Origin: Sedimentisphaera salicampi
Lineage (GTDB): Bacteria > Planctomycetota > Phycisphaerae > Sedimentisphaerales > Sedimentisphaeraceae
Length of the DNA: 64,000 bases
Direction: 5' to 3'
Assembly: GCF_002117005.1 (NCBI RefSeq)
Contig: NZ_CP021023.1
Span: 806,001 to 870,000 of the forward strand
The translations under genes and the position numbers were made by a program. Positions 29,591-39,600 of the stretch are shown here, one piece after another (positions within the stretch are counted from its first letter, which is position 1; each line of letters begins with the position of its first letter). The notes below the pieces were generated by a model. The model was given only the letters and a program-made list of their open reading frames with translations. It had not been told where the DNA came from and did no database searches.

Positions 29591-30694
29591 TTATTTATCC
29601 AGCTGGCTCAAGGCATAGGCGTATGCCCCTATTGAGACGGCTTGGCTTGTATCAAGCACTGCCTTTCCGATTCCAATACGTTTCATAGCGTCGTAGGGGA
29701 TTTCTTTATCGCTTCCGGGAATCTTCAGCTGCTTGACCTTGCCTTCGATGAATTCCTTCCGCCCTTCTTCGCTCTCCAGATCTATGGTTGTCTGAACGAT
29801 TCTCGGCTGGGGCTCGCCGGCGTAGCTGCTGATAGTTCCGTTCATCTGCTTCAGGGCTGCATCTATAAACATATCGTATGCAGCGGAAAGCCCGCCCCCT
29901 ATTACGATGATACCATCAATCAGGGTGATTGCATTGGCAAGAGAATCGCCTACTATCTCGCCCAGCTCGGCAAACGAATCCAGCGCAGCCTGTTTATTGC
30001 CCTCTTGAGTGCCGTTTGCGATTTCGTAAATATCCTTGGGCTCGGGGGCATTTTCCTGCGATATTCCAGCAAGCTCTGCATACTTGTTCTTTACCGCCCT
30101 TATGCTCACGCCCTCTTCAGCGAAGCACTCAGGATACTTACTGTTCCTTGTGATCCATATCTCGCCGGCGGCGGAGTTATCCCCTATAAAGAGCTCTCCG
30201 TTCGAAACTATCCCCGCTCCGAATCCTGTTCCTATTGTTATGCCGAACAGATTCTTGAAGCGTGTTGGCGAGCCTGCCTTCTCAAGCATACTGTTTACCT
30301 TAGGCAGGAATCCGGCGATAGCCTCGCCGTAAACAAACAAATCCCCGTCGTTGTTTATATAAACGGGAATCTGGAATTTCTCTTCCAAGTAGCTGCCAAG
30401 CGGTATTCCGCCCGCATAAGCGGGCAGGTTGCCTACGTTATCTATAATCCCGTTGGGATAATCCGCAGGGCCGGGGAATGCAAAGCTGATTGCCGCCGGT
30501 TTTTGAGGGAGCTTCTCGATCACCTCAGAAAAACCCTTCACCATTGAACCAAGGCTCTTATCAAGGTCCTCTGCGAAGGCGGGCAGTTTAACCGGCTCAA
30601 CAATTTCCTTCATATCCTGCATCGCAGAGAAAACGAAATTCGTTCCCCCTGCATCAAGGGTTAATACAATTCTGTTATCATTTGTCGGATTCAT
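29591..30694 (-). CDS. ROK-family sugar kinase
   Basis: 367 aa, cytoplasmic. ROK proteins phosphorylate glucose, fructose, mannose, allose or N-acetylhexosamines. The phosphate-binding motif DAGGTN is at 14-19. A substrate loop carries FPGPADYPNGIIDNVGNLPAY, the catalytic Asp lies in NNDGD (Asp116), and GTGFGAGIVSNGEL is conserved. The classical ROK zinc site (CxCGxxGC) is missing; the equivalent stretch has a single Cys (residue 190). There is no N-terminal HTH, so it is a kinase rather than an NagC-type repressor. It follows the FucP-like transporter by 16 bp in an operon with a GH92 mannosidase, making mannose or a related hexose a likely substrate. Confidence 0.85.
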   Translation of the reverse strand: MNPTNDNRIVLTLDAGGTNFVFSAMQDMKEIVEPVKLPAFAEDLDKSLGSMVKGFSEVIEKLPQKPAAISFAFPGPADYPNGIIDNVGNLPAYAGGIPLGSYLEEKFQIPVYINNDGDLFVYGEAIAGFLPKVNSMLEKAGSPTRFKNLFGITIGTGFGAGIVSNGELFIGDNSAAGEIWITRNSKYPECFAEEGVSIRAVKNKYAELAGISQENAPEPKDIYEIANGTQEGNKQAALDSFAELGEIVGDSLANAITLIDGIIVIGGGLSAAYDMFIDAALKQMNGTISSYAGEPQPRIVQTTIDLESEEGRKEFIEGKVKQLKIPGSDKEIPYDAMKRIGIGKAVLDTSQAVSIGAYAYALSQLDK

Positions 30695-30710
30695 CTCTCA
30701 CCTCATTTAA

Positions 30711-31886
30711 TCAAGGACTCGGTACTGCTTCTGGTTCAATCTGCTTCGGCTTATCCTTCTCAAGGGAAAGTACCAGAAGATACACAAAGCAGATTACAGG
30801 AACGATAAAGGCTTTAGTGCCGAGCTCCATATCAACAAGACTGCCCATAACCAGCGGCACGAGCGCCCCGCCGGAGATAGCCATACACATAAGGCCGCTG
30901 AGCTCGCTTCCGCGGGCTGGGTCCTTCTCCACTGTAATTGAGAAGAGCATTGGCCAGATATTAGCAAATCCGAGGCCTGCAAGCAATACGCCCAGTACTG
31001 CTATCTTCGCCGCACCGAACATTAGTATCAACCCGCCGGCAAGCCCCATCAGGGCTGAGAGCCTGAAGAAGGTACGCTGAGAGAGGAAGTTCAATACAGC
31101 ACCCCCGCCGAGACGGCCGACTGTCAGCATAAGGAAGAAAAATGCAGGGCCGAATCTTGAGGCTGTGGTTTCTTCAAGCCCCATCTTTTCAAGAAGAGGA
31201 AGGAGGAACCTTGCCATACATACCTCAGAGCCCACATAAAGGAAGATCCCGAGAACCGCTAAAGCGTAAACAGGCTTTTTCAAAAGACCAAGGCCGGACT
31301 TCAGGCTTGGTGGAACGTCTGCCTTTGTCTCGTTTACTTTGATAGTGCAAACCCAAATAAAAGCTGCTGCCATAAGCACGAAGAAAATCGGGAATACGCC
31401 TCTCCAGCCAAGTGTTTTGAATATCGCAAAACCTGCAACAGCCGTTACCAGATATGAGGAAACTGAGCTTCCGATTCCCTTGAAGCCCTGAGCGAAGCTG
31501 AGATTGCGGCCGTATTTGCCTTCAGCGCTCACATCGTGCATAATCGGATTTCCGGCTACCTGAAGGAACGTTGTTCCAATCCCCAGAACAAAAATGCAGC
31601 CGAGAAGAACGGCAAATGTAGGGTCCACTAGGCAGGGTATCAGCATAGCTGCTGCATTGAGGCCAAGGCCGAGAAGGAGAAGCCTTTTCTTGCCGATTCT
31701 TGCTGCCAGAAGACCGCCAGGTACACTGAAAACAGCGAACGCTATAAATACAAAGAACGATAGAAGGGTTGCTGTTACGTTGCTGAGCTCGTAATTCTCC
31801 CTTACTGCCTCAGACATCGGGCCCATTGCATCTGCAACGCCCATCATCAGAAATACAAAAAGTATTGGAATTGTTTGGATTCTCAC
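30711..31886 (-). CDS. MFS sugar transporter (FucP-like)
   Basis: 391 aa with about twelve membrane helices and no signal peptide. It resembles the FucP/glucose-galactose MFS group: LLSFFVFIAFAVFSVPGGLLAARIGKK in the first half, TTFLQVAGNP in helix 4 and GLGFANIWPMLFS in the second half. It should import a free hexose by proton symport. The start is GTG with AAAGGAAG upstream. It sits between GH92 (71 bp upstream) and the ROK kinase (16 bp downstream), which fits release, uptake and phosphorylation of one sugar. Confidence 0.83.
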   Translation of the reverse strand: MRIQTIPILFVFLMMGVADAMGPMSEAVRENYELSNVTATLLSFFVFIAFAVFSVPGGLLAARIGKKRLLLLGLGLNAAAMLIPCLVDPTFAVLLGCIFVLGIGTTFLQVAGNPIMHDVSAEGKYGRNLSFAQGFKGIGSSVSSYLVTAVAGFAIFKTLGWRGVFPIFFVLMAAAFIWVCTIKVNETKADVPPSLKSGLGLLKKPVYALAVLGIFLYVGSEVCMARFLLPLLEKMGLEETTASRFGPAFFFLMLTVGRLGGGAVLNFLSQRTFFRLSALMGLAGGLILMFGAAKIAVLGVLLAGLGFANIWPMLFSITVEKDPARGSELSGLMCMAISGGALVPLVMGSLVDMELGTKAFIVPVICFVYLLVLSLEKDKPKQIEPEAVPSP

Positions 31887-31957
31887 GGTTCTTCCTTTCG
31901 TTTAATTAACCAGTCATTGCGATTTGTACATTAACACTCTAAAGCCTGCCTCTGCTC

Positions 31958-34261
31958 TTACTCCAATTCTTTAGACATTGAGTAAGGAGCATCGGAAGGA
32001 TCATCTCCCCAGTCTTTGTTTGGTTTATCTGACATATCGAAGGATACTCTTCCGCCGTTTTGGATATCTTCATAATTCAGATAAGTCTTCGAATACGGCT
32101 TGCCGTTCAAACGGGCGGTTTCGATATAGATATTATCTTTGCAGTTATCTTCCGCTTCCACAGTGAAAGTATTTCCGTTTTCGAGCTTCATCTCAGCCTC
32201 TTCAAAAATCGGGCTTCCTATCACAAACTCACCTGAACCAGGGCATACTGGATAAAAGCCGAGAGCTGAGAATACATACCACGCTGAGGTCTGGCCGTTA
32301 TCCTCATCCCCGCAAAGACCGTCGGGGGTGGGCTGGTAGAGCCTGTCCATAACCTCTCTGATCCATTTCTGAGCCTTCCAAGGCTGGCCTGCATAGTTGT
32401 ACAGGTAAATCATATGCTGGATCGGCTGATTGCCGTGGGCGTACTGCCCCATATCTACAACGGTCATCTCTATGATCTCGTGTATCGGGAAGCCGTAATA
32501 AGAAGCGTCGTATTTCGGAGGCGTTGAGAAAACAGAATCAAGCTTCTCTGTGAACGCTTTCTTTCCGCCCATCAGGTTCATAAGCCCCTGAGGGTCCTGG
32601 AAGACAGACCACGTATAATGCCAGGCTGAGCCTTCTGTGAAAACTCCGCCCCACTTCTCCGGTACGAATGGAGACTGCCATTTGCCGCTTTCTTTTTTGC
32701 CTCTCATAAAGTTTGTGCTTTCATCAAAAACGTTTCTGTAGAACTGAGCCCTCTTGCGGAAACGTTCAATATGCTCTTTCGGCTTGTCCAGAGCCTTTGC
32801 AAGCTTCCAAATTGTATAATCCGCATAGCTGTATTCCAGAGTGCGGGCGATGCTTTCATTTACTCCGACATCGCAGGGAATATAACCCTTTTCGTTGTAA
32901 TAGTCAACGCCGAGCCGGCCTACCGATGAGAGATTCGGATGCTGGTTTTCGGAATTTTTCAGAATAGCCTCGTAAAGGGTTTCAATATCGTAGCCTCTGA
33001 TTCCGCTGAGGTAGGTATTTGCGATTATCGAAGCAGAATTAGAGCCCACCATGCAGTCTCTGTGCCCCGGGCTTGCCCATTCCGGAAGCCAGCCGCTCTC
33101 CTTGTAGGTGTTTACAAGGCCTTTCATAATATCAGCGTTGAGCTCAGGGTACATTACTGTGAAAAACGGGAAGACTGCGCGGAATGTATCCCAGAAGCCG
33201 TTGTCTGTGAACATATAGCCGGGAAGCACCTTCCCGTTATAAGGGCTGTAATGAACCATCTCGCCGTCTTCATCGAATTCATAGAACTTCCTCGGAAAAA
33301 GAAGAGTGCGGTAAAGGGCTGTATAGAAATTGCCGAATTGCTTTTCAGTGCCGCCTTTAACCTTGATCCTGTTTAGCTGGGAATTCCAAATATCTTTAGC
33401 TTTGGAGCGGGTCTGAGAGAAAGTTTCATTGCCTATTTCTCGTTTGAGATTGAGCTCTGCCTGCTCAGGACTGATAAACGAAGAGGCCACTTTAACGTTC
33501 ACAGGCTCGCCCTTGATGGTCTTAAACCGGACTGCTGCACCGACGTGCTTGCCCTTCTCTTCACTGCTGCCCTTCCTGATGTTCCAGTCGCTCCAAGTTG
33601 AAACCTCTTCAAAATCCTTGTCGAAAACCGCTGCGAAGTAGTTGTGGAAGTTATCAGGTACGCCCCCGCTGTTGTTGCGGCAGTAACCTTTGATCATTCG
33701 CTTTTCGGGGATTATCTTTACGTATGAGCCCTGATTGAAGGCATCCAGCAATACGTAGGATTCATCTGATTCGGGGAATGTAAAGCGAAATTGAGCCGCC
33801 CTTTCGGAAGGAGTGATCTCGGCGGTAACATCATAATCTGCCAGATAAGCCTTGTAGTAATGCGGTTTTACCGTTTCGGCCTTATGAGAAAACCAGCTTG
33901 AGCGTTCTTCTGTCCTAACTGAAAGCTCACCGACTACCGGCATCAGTGCAAAGCGGGCATAATCGTTGATCCAAGGGCTAGGCTGATGGGTCTGCTTGAA
34001 GCCGCAGATCTTGTAGTCGTCGTAGTTGTAGCACCAGCCGTTGTTCTGGTCGGTGTTGGTTACAGGGGTCCAGAAATTCATGCCCCAAGGAAGCGCTATC
34101 GCAGGATAAGTGTTGCCGTTGGAAAATTCGAATGCAGAATCAGAGCCTACCAGCGGATTTACATAATCCAAGGGCGATTGACTTTCTTCAGCCATTACCG
34201 GAGTACAAACAAAAAAAGCGATTAGGAGCGATAATGCAACGTATTTATAAATTATATTCAT
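31958..34261 (-). CDS. Secreted GH92 alpha-mannosidase
   Basis: 767 aa, normal for GH92 (calcium-dependent exo-alpha-mannosidases). A signal peptide (1-24) is followed by DYVNPLVGSD, the usual GH92 beginning, and PAIALPWGMNFWTP. The catalytic alpha/alpha barrel has the general acid in FTEGSAWHYTW (Glu543), GNQPIQHMIYLYNYAG, and the base pair in GDEDNGQTSAWYVFSALGFYPVCPG (Asp652, Asp654). The ATG has GGAG eight bases upstream. It lies 36 bp after the 735-aa protein and precedes the FucP-like transporter and ROK kinase. It should release mannose from alpha-mannosides such as N-glycans or mannans. Confidence 0.93.
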   Translation of the reverse strand: MNIIYKYVALSLLIAFFVCTPVMAEESQSPLDYVNPLVGSDSAFEFSNGNTYPAIALPWGMNFWTPVTNTDQNNGWCYNYDDYKICGFKQTHQPSPWINDYARFALMPVVGELSVRTEERSSWFSHKAETVKPHYYKAYLADYDVTAEITPSERAAQFRFTFPESDESYVLLDAFNQGSYVKIIPEKRMIKGYCRNNSGGVPDNFHNYFAAVFDKDFEEVSTWSDWNIRKGSSEEKGKHVGAAVRFKTIKGEPVNVKVASSFISPEQAELNLKREIGNETFSQTRSKAKDIWNSQLNRIKVKGGTEKQFGNFYTALYRTLLFPRKFYEFDEDGEMVHYSPYNGKVLPGYMFTDNGFWDTFRAVFPFFTVMYPELNADIMKGLVNTYKESGWLPEWASPGHRDCMVGSNSASIIANTYLSGIRGYDIETLYEAILKNSENQHPNLSSVGRLGVDYYNEKGYIPCDVGVNESIARTLEYSYADYTIWKLAKALDKPKEHIERFRKRAQFYRNVFDESTNFMRGKKESGKWQSPFVPEKWGGVFTEGSAWHYTWSVFQDPQGLMNLMGGKKAFTEKLDSVFSTPPKYDASYYGFPIHEIIEMTVVDMGQYAHGNQPIQHMIYLYNYAGQPWKAQKWIREVMDRLYQPTPDGLCGDEDNGQTSAWYVFSALGFYPVCPGSGEFVIGSPIFEEAEMKLENGNTFTVEAEDNCKDNIYIETARLNGKPYSKTYLNYEDIQNGGRVSFDMSDKPNKDWGDDPSDAPYSMSKELE

Positions 34262-34297
34262 TTAGATTTCTCCAATTTTACGAATCTCTTTGAGTTC

Positions 34298-36505
34298 TTA
34301 CCAAAAAATATTGACGCTTTGAATTTCTTCAAAAGCAGGCGATTTGAAAAATAAGGTTTTGCTCTCTTTATGCCATGAAAAATCAGCAAACTTTTTATTA
34401 TCTATAAGCATTCTTGCCGGCTTTTCAGGCAAACGAATTCGGGAAACAATTTCTACATCTCTTGGAGCAGACAGTTTTAATTGAATGCCATCGTCAAGTT
34501 TTTCCCAGCTCTCAATCCTCGCTGCAGAGGCTATTGGCTGGGCTTTATTCTTCTTAAGTTTTTTCAAATCCATGAGCCAAATGCGCTGGCCGGGCCTTAC
34601 TGATACTTTTTTCTTCACAGGCAGGTGGCTTTCTAACAGATCGACAAACAATCCCTCGAGCTCAAGCGGCTTATCACTTATTGAATCTTCTAAGCATGCC
34701 GCTATTACATAAGGCCCGCGATTAAGCTGGAGGTAATTATTTCGATTAAACTGCATGCCCGCTGCATTAGCTGCCTTTATCAAAATTGAGCGATATTCAT
34801 CAGCAGCTGATTCAGAGCGGCTGTAGTAGGCGGGGTGCTTACGCGCCAAGAAAACCCTTCCCTCTCCAAAGCCGTAATTCCCTGCTTCTGCATCAGGCAT
34901 TATGCCCAACAGTTCCAGTAAATGCTTGGACGGTGAGGCATAGTTATTATCGCCCTTATTCCACCATTCAGAGACATTATTGAACGGGTCTTCATCAGCT
35001 CCCACATAAACCAACACCCCGCCCTGGGCAGTCCACTCGGCCAAGGCCTGATTAACAGCAGGTGTCTGCGGCTTCATAAATTCGTAGCTGAGAACAAGAA
35101 CCTTATAGTCCTTGAGGTAATTGGCAAACCTTACTGTATTATCCAGCTGAACGGTCTGAACAGGTATTCCGTGTTTTAGAAGCGGAAGCGTCAAACCGTA
35201 AAAACCAGAGAAATCCTCAATTTCTGATTCGCTGGCCCTTTTGGGGTTGTCCTTATTCTCTGCTGCCTCACGGAAAACGGGCTCTGCTCTTTGGAACATA
35301 GCCGAATCAGCAATCAAAACTCCGATCCCATGAGCTGCATTTACCCATTCAATCTCTTCCTGACGCATATCTCGAAGCTGGTTAAAGACTGTGCAGAGCG
35401 TGGCTGCATAATCATCAGGTATCGGTTTGGCGTTTTCTGAGCCTCTGGGATAACTTCTTTTAAAGACTCTATGCGGCCAAGGACATATTTCATAACGCCA
35501 TATATGGGGCTGGAGCAGCGAAGCAATCAATGTTGCTTTATAATTATATTTGTAATCGTCCCAGCCATAGCCTGAATTATCCTCGATTGGATCGTGAAGA
35601 AACCACAAACGCCGATCAGTATTGCGAACTAGTTCCTGCATAACTCCATATTCCAGAAAAGCAGTTTCAAAAGTGCGTTCTGCCCGTTTGCCCTCGTAAA
35701 CATTCGGAGTTCTGGAAGTACCCGTCCAGACCTGAGCAATACAGCCGTCTATAACGTCCGAATCGATCAGAGAAGACTGGGGAGAAACAATATTCCAATG
35801 GGTATAGTTAATGAGGCTGTGAGTTGGAACATAGATCCTCAATTCTCTATTGTGTTTTCTAAGGGCGTAATCCTTGCAGGCCTCAGCTACACGCCGAATG
35901 GTTCGTGTGTAAAGGTAATATTTCAGCTGACTTGCCTTGTATTGAGCATTGATGGACGAGTCCGGGCGGGTAAAAGGTTCATCGTAATAAAGCTTCCATT
36001 CCTTCTGAAACTTTTCAGAAAACCCTGTATAAGCCCAAAATTCCGGCTCCTCCAGGTGTATAGCTAAAACTCCTGCATCAATTGCAGCTTTAAGCTTTTC
36101 GGTAATATAGTCTGCAAACTCGATTGAGGGGACAATGTAAGGATTCATATGTCCGTGGAGCTTTTGCGAACCATCAGCATGAACTTGAGAGAGAGACATA
36201 ATTGAGCTGCCCTCAAAATCCCTGAAGTCCGAGTACTGCCCCCACGCTATTCCCGTCATCAGGTGCGGGAGATAATTCTTCTGCTTCCAAGACTGCAAAT
36301 CATCAATGAGATCGGATCGGGAAGCACCATAAACCATTGCAAAATCATTTCGGAAATCGCATTCAGGAGAATACGGCCTGCTGTCCTGAAATCCCGTCAA
36401 CTCAAGGCTTCGGTCTGTTACAAGCCTCACATCGTTATCCGCATAGCTGTATAAGGAGCAGACCGATAAAACCATGCCTGCAATCAATATTGTACAGTTC
36501 TTCAT
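34298..36505 (-). CDS. Putative secreted GH-A-like protein with GATase-like domain
   Basis: 735 aa from the ATG at 36503-36505; a GTG three codons earlier overlaps the SD AAAAGGTG. Signal peptide about 1-22. Residues about 55-400 resemble a TIM barrel with AIHLEEPEFWAYTGF (possible catalytic Glu) and WFLHDPIEDN. Residues about 415-570 resemble the class I glutamine amidotransferase-like/trimerisation domain of GH42-type enzymes (YKVLVLSYEFMKP, LAEWTAQGGVLVYVG). A small C-terminal sandwich follows. I cannot assign a family. It heads the GH92/FucP/ROK gene set, so a role on mannose-containing glycan is plausible. A TATAAT lies upstream at 36538-36543. Confidence 0.65.
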   Translation of the reverse strand: MKNCTILIAGMVLSVCSLYSYADNDVRLVTDRSLELTGFQDSRPYSPECDFRNDFAMVYGASRSDLIDDLQSWKQKNYLPHLMTGIAWGQYSDFRDFEGSSIMSLSQVHADGSQKLHGHMNPYIVPSIEFADYITEKLKAAIDAGVLAIHLEEPEFWAYTGFSEKFQKEWKLYYDEPFTRPDSSINAQYKASQLKYYLYTRTIRRVAEACKDYALRKHNRELRIYVPTHSLINYTHWNIVSPQSSLIDSDVIDGCIAQVWTGTSRTPNVYEGKRAERTFETAFLEYGVMQELVRNTDRRLWFLHDPIEDNSGYGWDDYKYNYKATLIASLLQPHIWRYEICPWPHRVFKRSYPRGSENAKPIPDDYAATLCTVFNQLRDMRQEEIEWVNAAHGIGVLIADSAMFQRAEPVFREAAENKDNPKRASESEIEDFSGFYGLTLPLLKHGIPVQTVQLDNTVRFANYLKDYKVLVLSYEFMKPQTPAVNQALAEWTAQGGVLVYVGADEDPFNNVSEWWNKGDNNYASPSKHLLELLGIMPDAEAGNYGFGEGRVFLARKHPAYYSRSESAADEYRSILIKAANAAGMQFNRNNYLQLNRGPYVIAACLEDSISDKPLELEGLFVDLLESHLPVKKKVSVRPGQRIWLMDLKKLKKNKAQPIASAARIESWEKLDDGIQLKLSAPRDVEIVSRIRLPEKPARMLIDNKKFADFSWHKESKTLFFKSPAFEEIQSVNIFW

Positions 36506-36537
36506 CAAATTCACCTTTTAGCGAGTTATGTATATAC

Positions 36538-36543
36538 ATTATA
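36538..36543 (-). promoter_or_regulatory. -10 element upstream of the GH-A-like/GH92/FucP/ROK operon
   Basis: A perfect TATAAT on the minus strand lies 32 bp from the start codon. A TTGCAA about 19 bp upstream is a poor, widely spaced -35, so this promoter may need an activator. Confidence 0.4.
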
Positions 36544-36614
36544 CGTCTTTACGTTCGCAGTTTTGCAAAACGGCATATCTTACTGCGGAACAGTTTTAGC
36601 ACAAGCCCTTCAGA

Positions 36615-39600
36615 TTAAAAAATCGGAACTTCTCTTGAATCAGAACCGGAAGGCTTCCACTTAACCTCAAGCAGTTCTCCGCCCTCGTTCTCAAAATACT
36701 CTACCTTGACCGAGTAGATACCTTTAGTTAGAGGAACAGTCATGGTTTTCGTATCTGCAGCGTCATGCACGCCGTCATTATCCAATACTTTACCGCCCAC
36801 AGTTAGGCGAGAACCATCATCTGAACGAATGCTGAAAGTATAAACACCATCTTTTTCAACAGTTAAGGAGCCCTTATAAAGAACTGCAAAATTGTCATTA
36901 AATCTGAACCTTTTTACATTGCTGTCAACTGCAATACCGCTTTTAACGGGCTCAAGAGATGCAAAGTCCGGAAGTTTCTGGAAATACCCCTTATAAAGCT
37001 GATATCTGAATCGGACAGGTTTCTCAAGATCCGGAGCAAGGGGCTCGGCCTTGGTAAAGGTCTTGCTTTGGACAGGACTGTACAAACCGTCGCTGGAAGC
37101 AATAGCAAGAACCGTTGTCTCGGTGTCTATTTTGAACGGAGTCGTGTATTCTTTTCCATCAGTTTGCGGGTCAGATCCATCAAGTGTATAGAATATATCG
37201 CCCTTCTCAGATTCGAGACTTACTTCAACGCTGTCAACAAAGAAGTCTTGAGCTGATTTTATCTCGGGATACTTCAATGATTTTGCGGGCTTATATTCCT
37301 TAAACGGAACTATTTCAATTTTGTCGAGAATAGGTTCATGTATTTCGGCATCTGTCATTGCATTATAAAACTCAGATAAGTCGATAGTTTTGCCGGCCTT
37401 GAGAGTTACAGGGCTAATATCAAAAACCTTCTGCTGAGCAAATGATTTTCCGACAGGACGACAGATTAAGCGATCGATTTTATATTTCTCTTCGCCAAAG
37501 GTTTTGGTTACTTTGAGGCTCGCAGTTTTGTTATTTTTATCAAGCGTTACAACAGCCCAGAATTTAGGATAGAACAGGGGCAACTTCACCTTGCCTTGCT
37601 TTTCCATTGAAACTGGAGCAAGATACAAAGTGTTTTTTGTAACATCAACGCCCGCTCCAGCAAGCACATCTGTTACAAACCATGTTACCGGAGCTGTCAT
37701 ATAAGTAACCTCATCCGGCTGCCATAGATTTTGCGTCCATGTCCAGCCGTTGCGCAGATGCACAAGCTGGATGTGTTTCATGATGTCCAGACCATCCTGC
37801 AAAAATCCTGCCTGTATTGCGGCCATAGCAGTATAGCTTTCAAGATAAAACGGCCAGCAGGTTGACTTGCCGTAATCGCCCTGTTCGGCCTGCTTGGCTG
37901 GAATATCCCATACTTTAGGTGCATAATAATCAACCGAATTACCGACATTTGTTTTCAGCTGGGCGATAATTGAAGATTTGACCATCTCAACAGGGAAATT
38001 CTCGTTCCACTGACAATAACGGGAAACGAACTGCCCCGCCAACTGCCCGCTGAACATCACATCATCAAGGCGGTTCGTGCCGTCAGGATCGCATCCATAG
38101 GCAAAATACTCACCGTTCCACAAATAATTAACAGCATCCTGAACACTTCTTTCCTTCTGATATCGGCATTCTTGAGCAAGCTGATTCTCGTCCAGGGCAT
38201 CAAAAAGAACCGCTGCGGCATCCATGAAAACCGGATAAGTTGTTGCGGTGTATGAATAAATCTCCGGATGCCAGAAATCGTCATAGGTAGTGTAGCCAAC
38301 GGGTATCTCCAAGTCGTAGAGCATTCTTTCTTTCAGGAAAGCAACCGCACCCTTAATCTCATCGCGGAACTGGGCTATGTATTCTAAATCTCCTGTCTGC
38401 TGATATTCTTTTGCAAGCTGCACGAGCCAACTGCCGGAATTATCAAGCATCCAGCCCTCTGGGGTTGGAGTTTGGCCGTCTCTGGAGGCAATACCGATGT
38501 AGTAGTGGCCGTCGAAGTGGAGAATTTGGTCCATCGAACCGGGCGTATGGCCGAACAGCTCCATTTCAGAACGGTCTATTTCTGTGAAGAATTTTTGGAA
38601 GAACGGATGCGAACTCATGCGCTGGTCCATAGTACCAGCCAATCCGCCCATCATACCCTCCATCACGGTGAAATCTCCAGCTTTGTTGAGAATAGAGTTT
38701 GTATAAATAACGTAGCCGCTGTTTATCAGCTTGAATTTGAGCCAATCCGGCATAGTTGAATCGAGAACCGGTTTATGCCACTCACGTGATTTCCTGAGAA
38801 TTCTCGAGCGATTTTTTGCTGCATAGGAAACAAGCTCTTTAATATTATCGAAATAGTTATGGTAATACCGGCAGTAATCAGCCGAACCGAAATAAGTAAC
38901 TGGATCGGCTTTTTCACGGTCAATTCGGTATTCGGGAGCGAACCATGCCAGCATAAAACGGACTGTTTTGGATTCGCCAGCCTTAAGATGCGTTTTTATA
39001 GCAACAGCGGAAGCAGCAGCTCCTTCGCCATGCGAGGAGAGAGGCTGGCTCATATCAGGATCAAACTCGCCTGACTTTACAAAAGATTTCCACGTTTGAG
39101 GATTATCAACTTTCCATTCGGGAAGAAAGGTTATTTCAGCACCTGAAGTTTTTTCAGCAAGAATTGCTGTTTTGTTGTTATAGTTCTGGTAGGTCATTTT
39201 TGATGGCTTAAGCTTTTTTGAATACTGCAAGAGCCCTGAGAAACTGCCCACTTTCAGGGGGGCAACGCGGGTTTGCGGCTTTTCCATAGGCTGTAAGCCT
39301 TTTTCGGGGTGCTGGTCTTTTACTGTATTCAGCCCCCAAGCATTATTGCTAACTTGATTGAATATAGATGGGTCAGCGTAGTCAGAGATTCCTCTTGCGA
39401 TAATGTCTTCCCAAGAAAATGCAACACTGAAATCACTGTCTTTGCCAGTGATATTTTTCACAGTAACATCAAGCCAAGCAACAGGCAGCGAGGAATCTTT
39501 GATGTTATGGGGAATAAGGCCGGAGTAAGCGTTGAGTGTAACACCATTGCCGTAATCGCATTTGATTGTGGGAAAAAGCCCTTTATAGGTAACGTTGTCC

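Noticed and set aside
29642-30547. 301-aa plus-strand frame antisense to the ROK kinase
   Set aside because: The sense strand carries clear ROK motifs; the plus frame has no recognisable motif.
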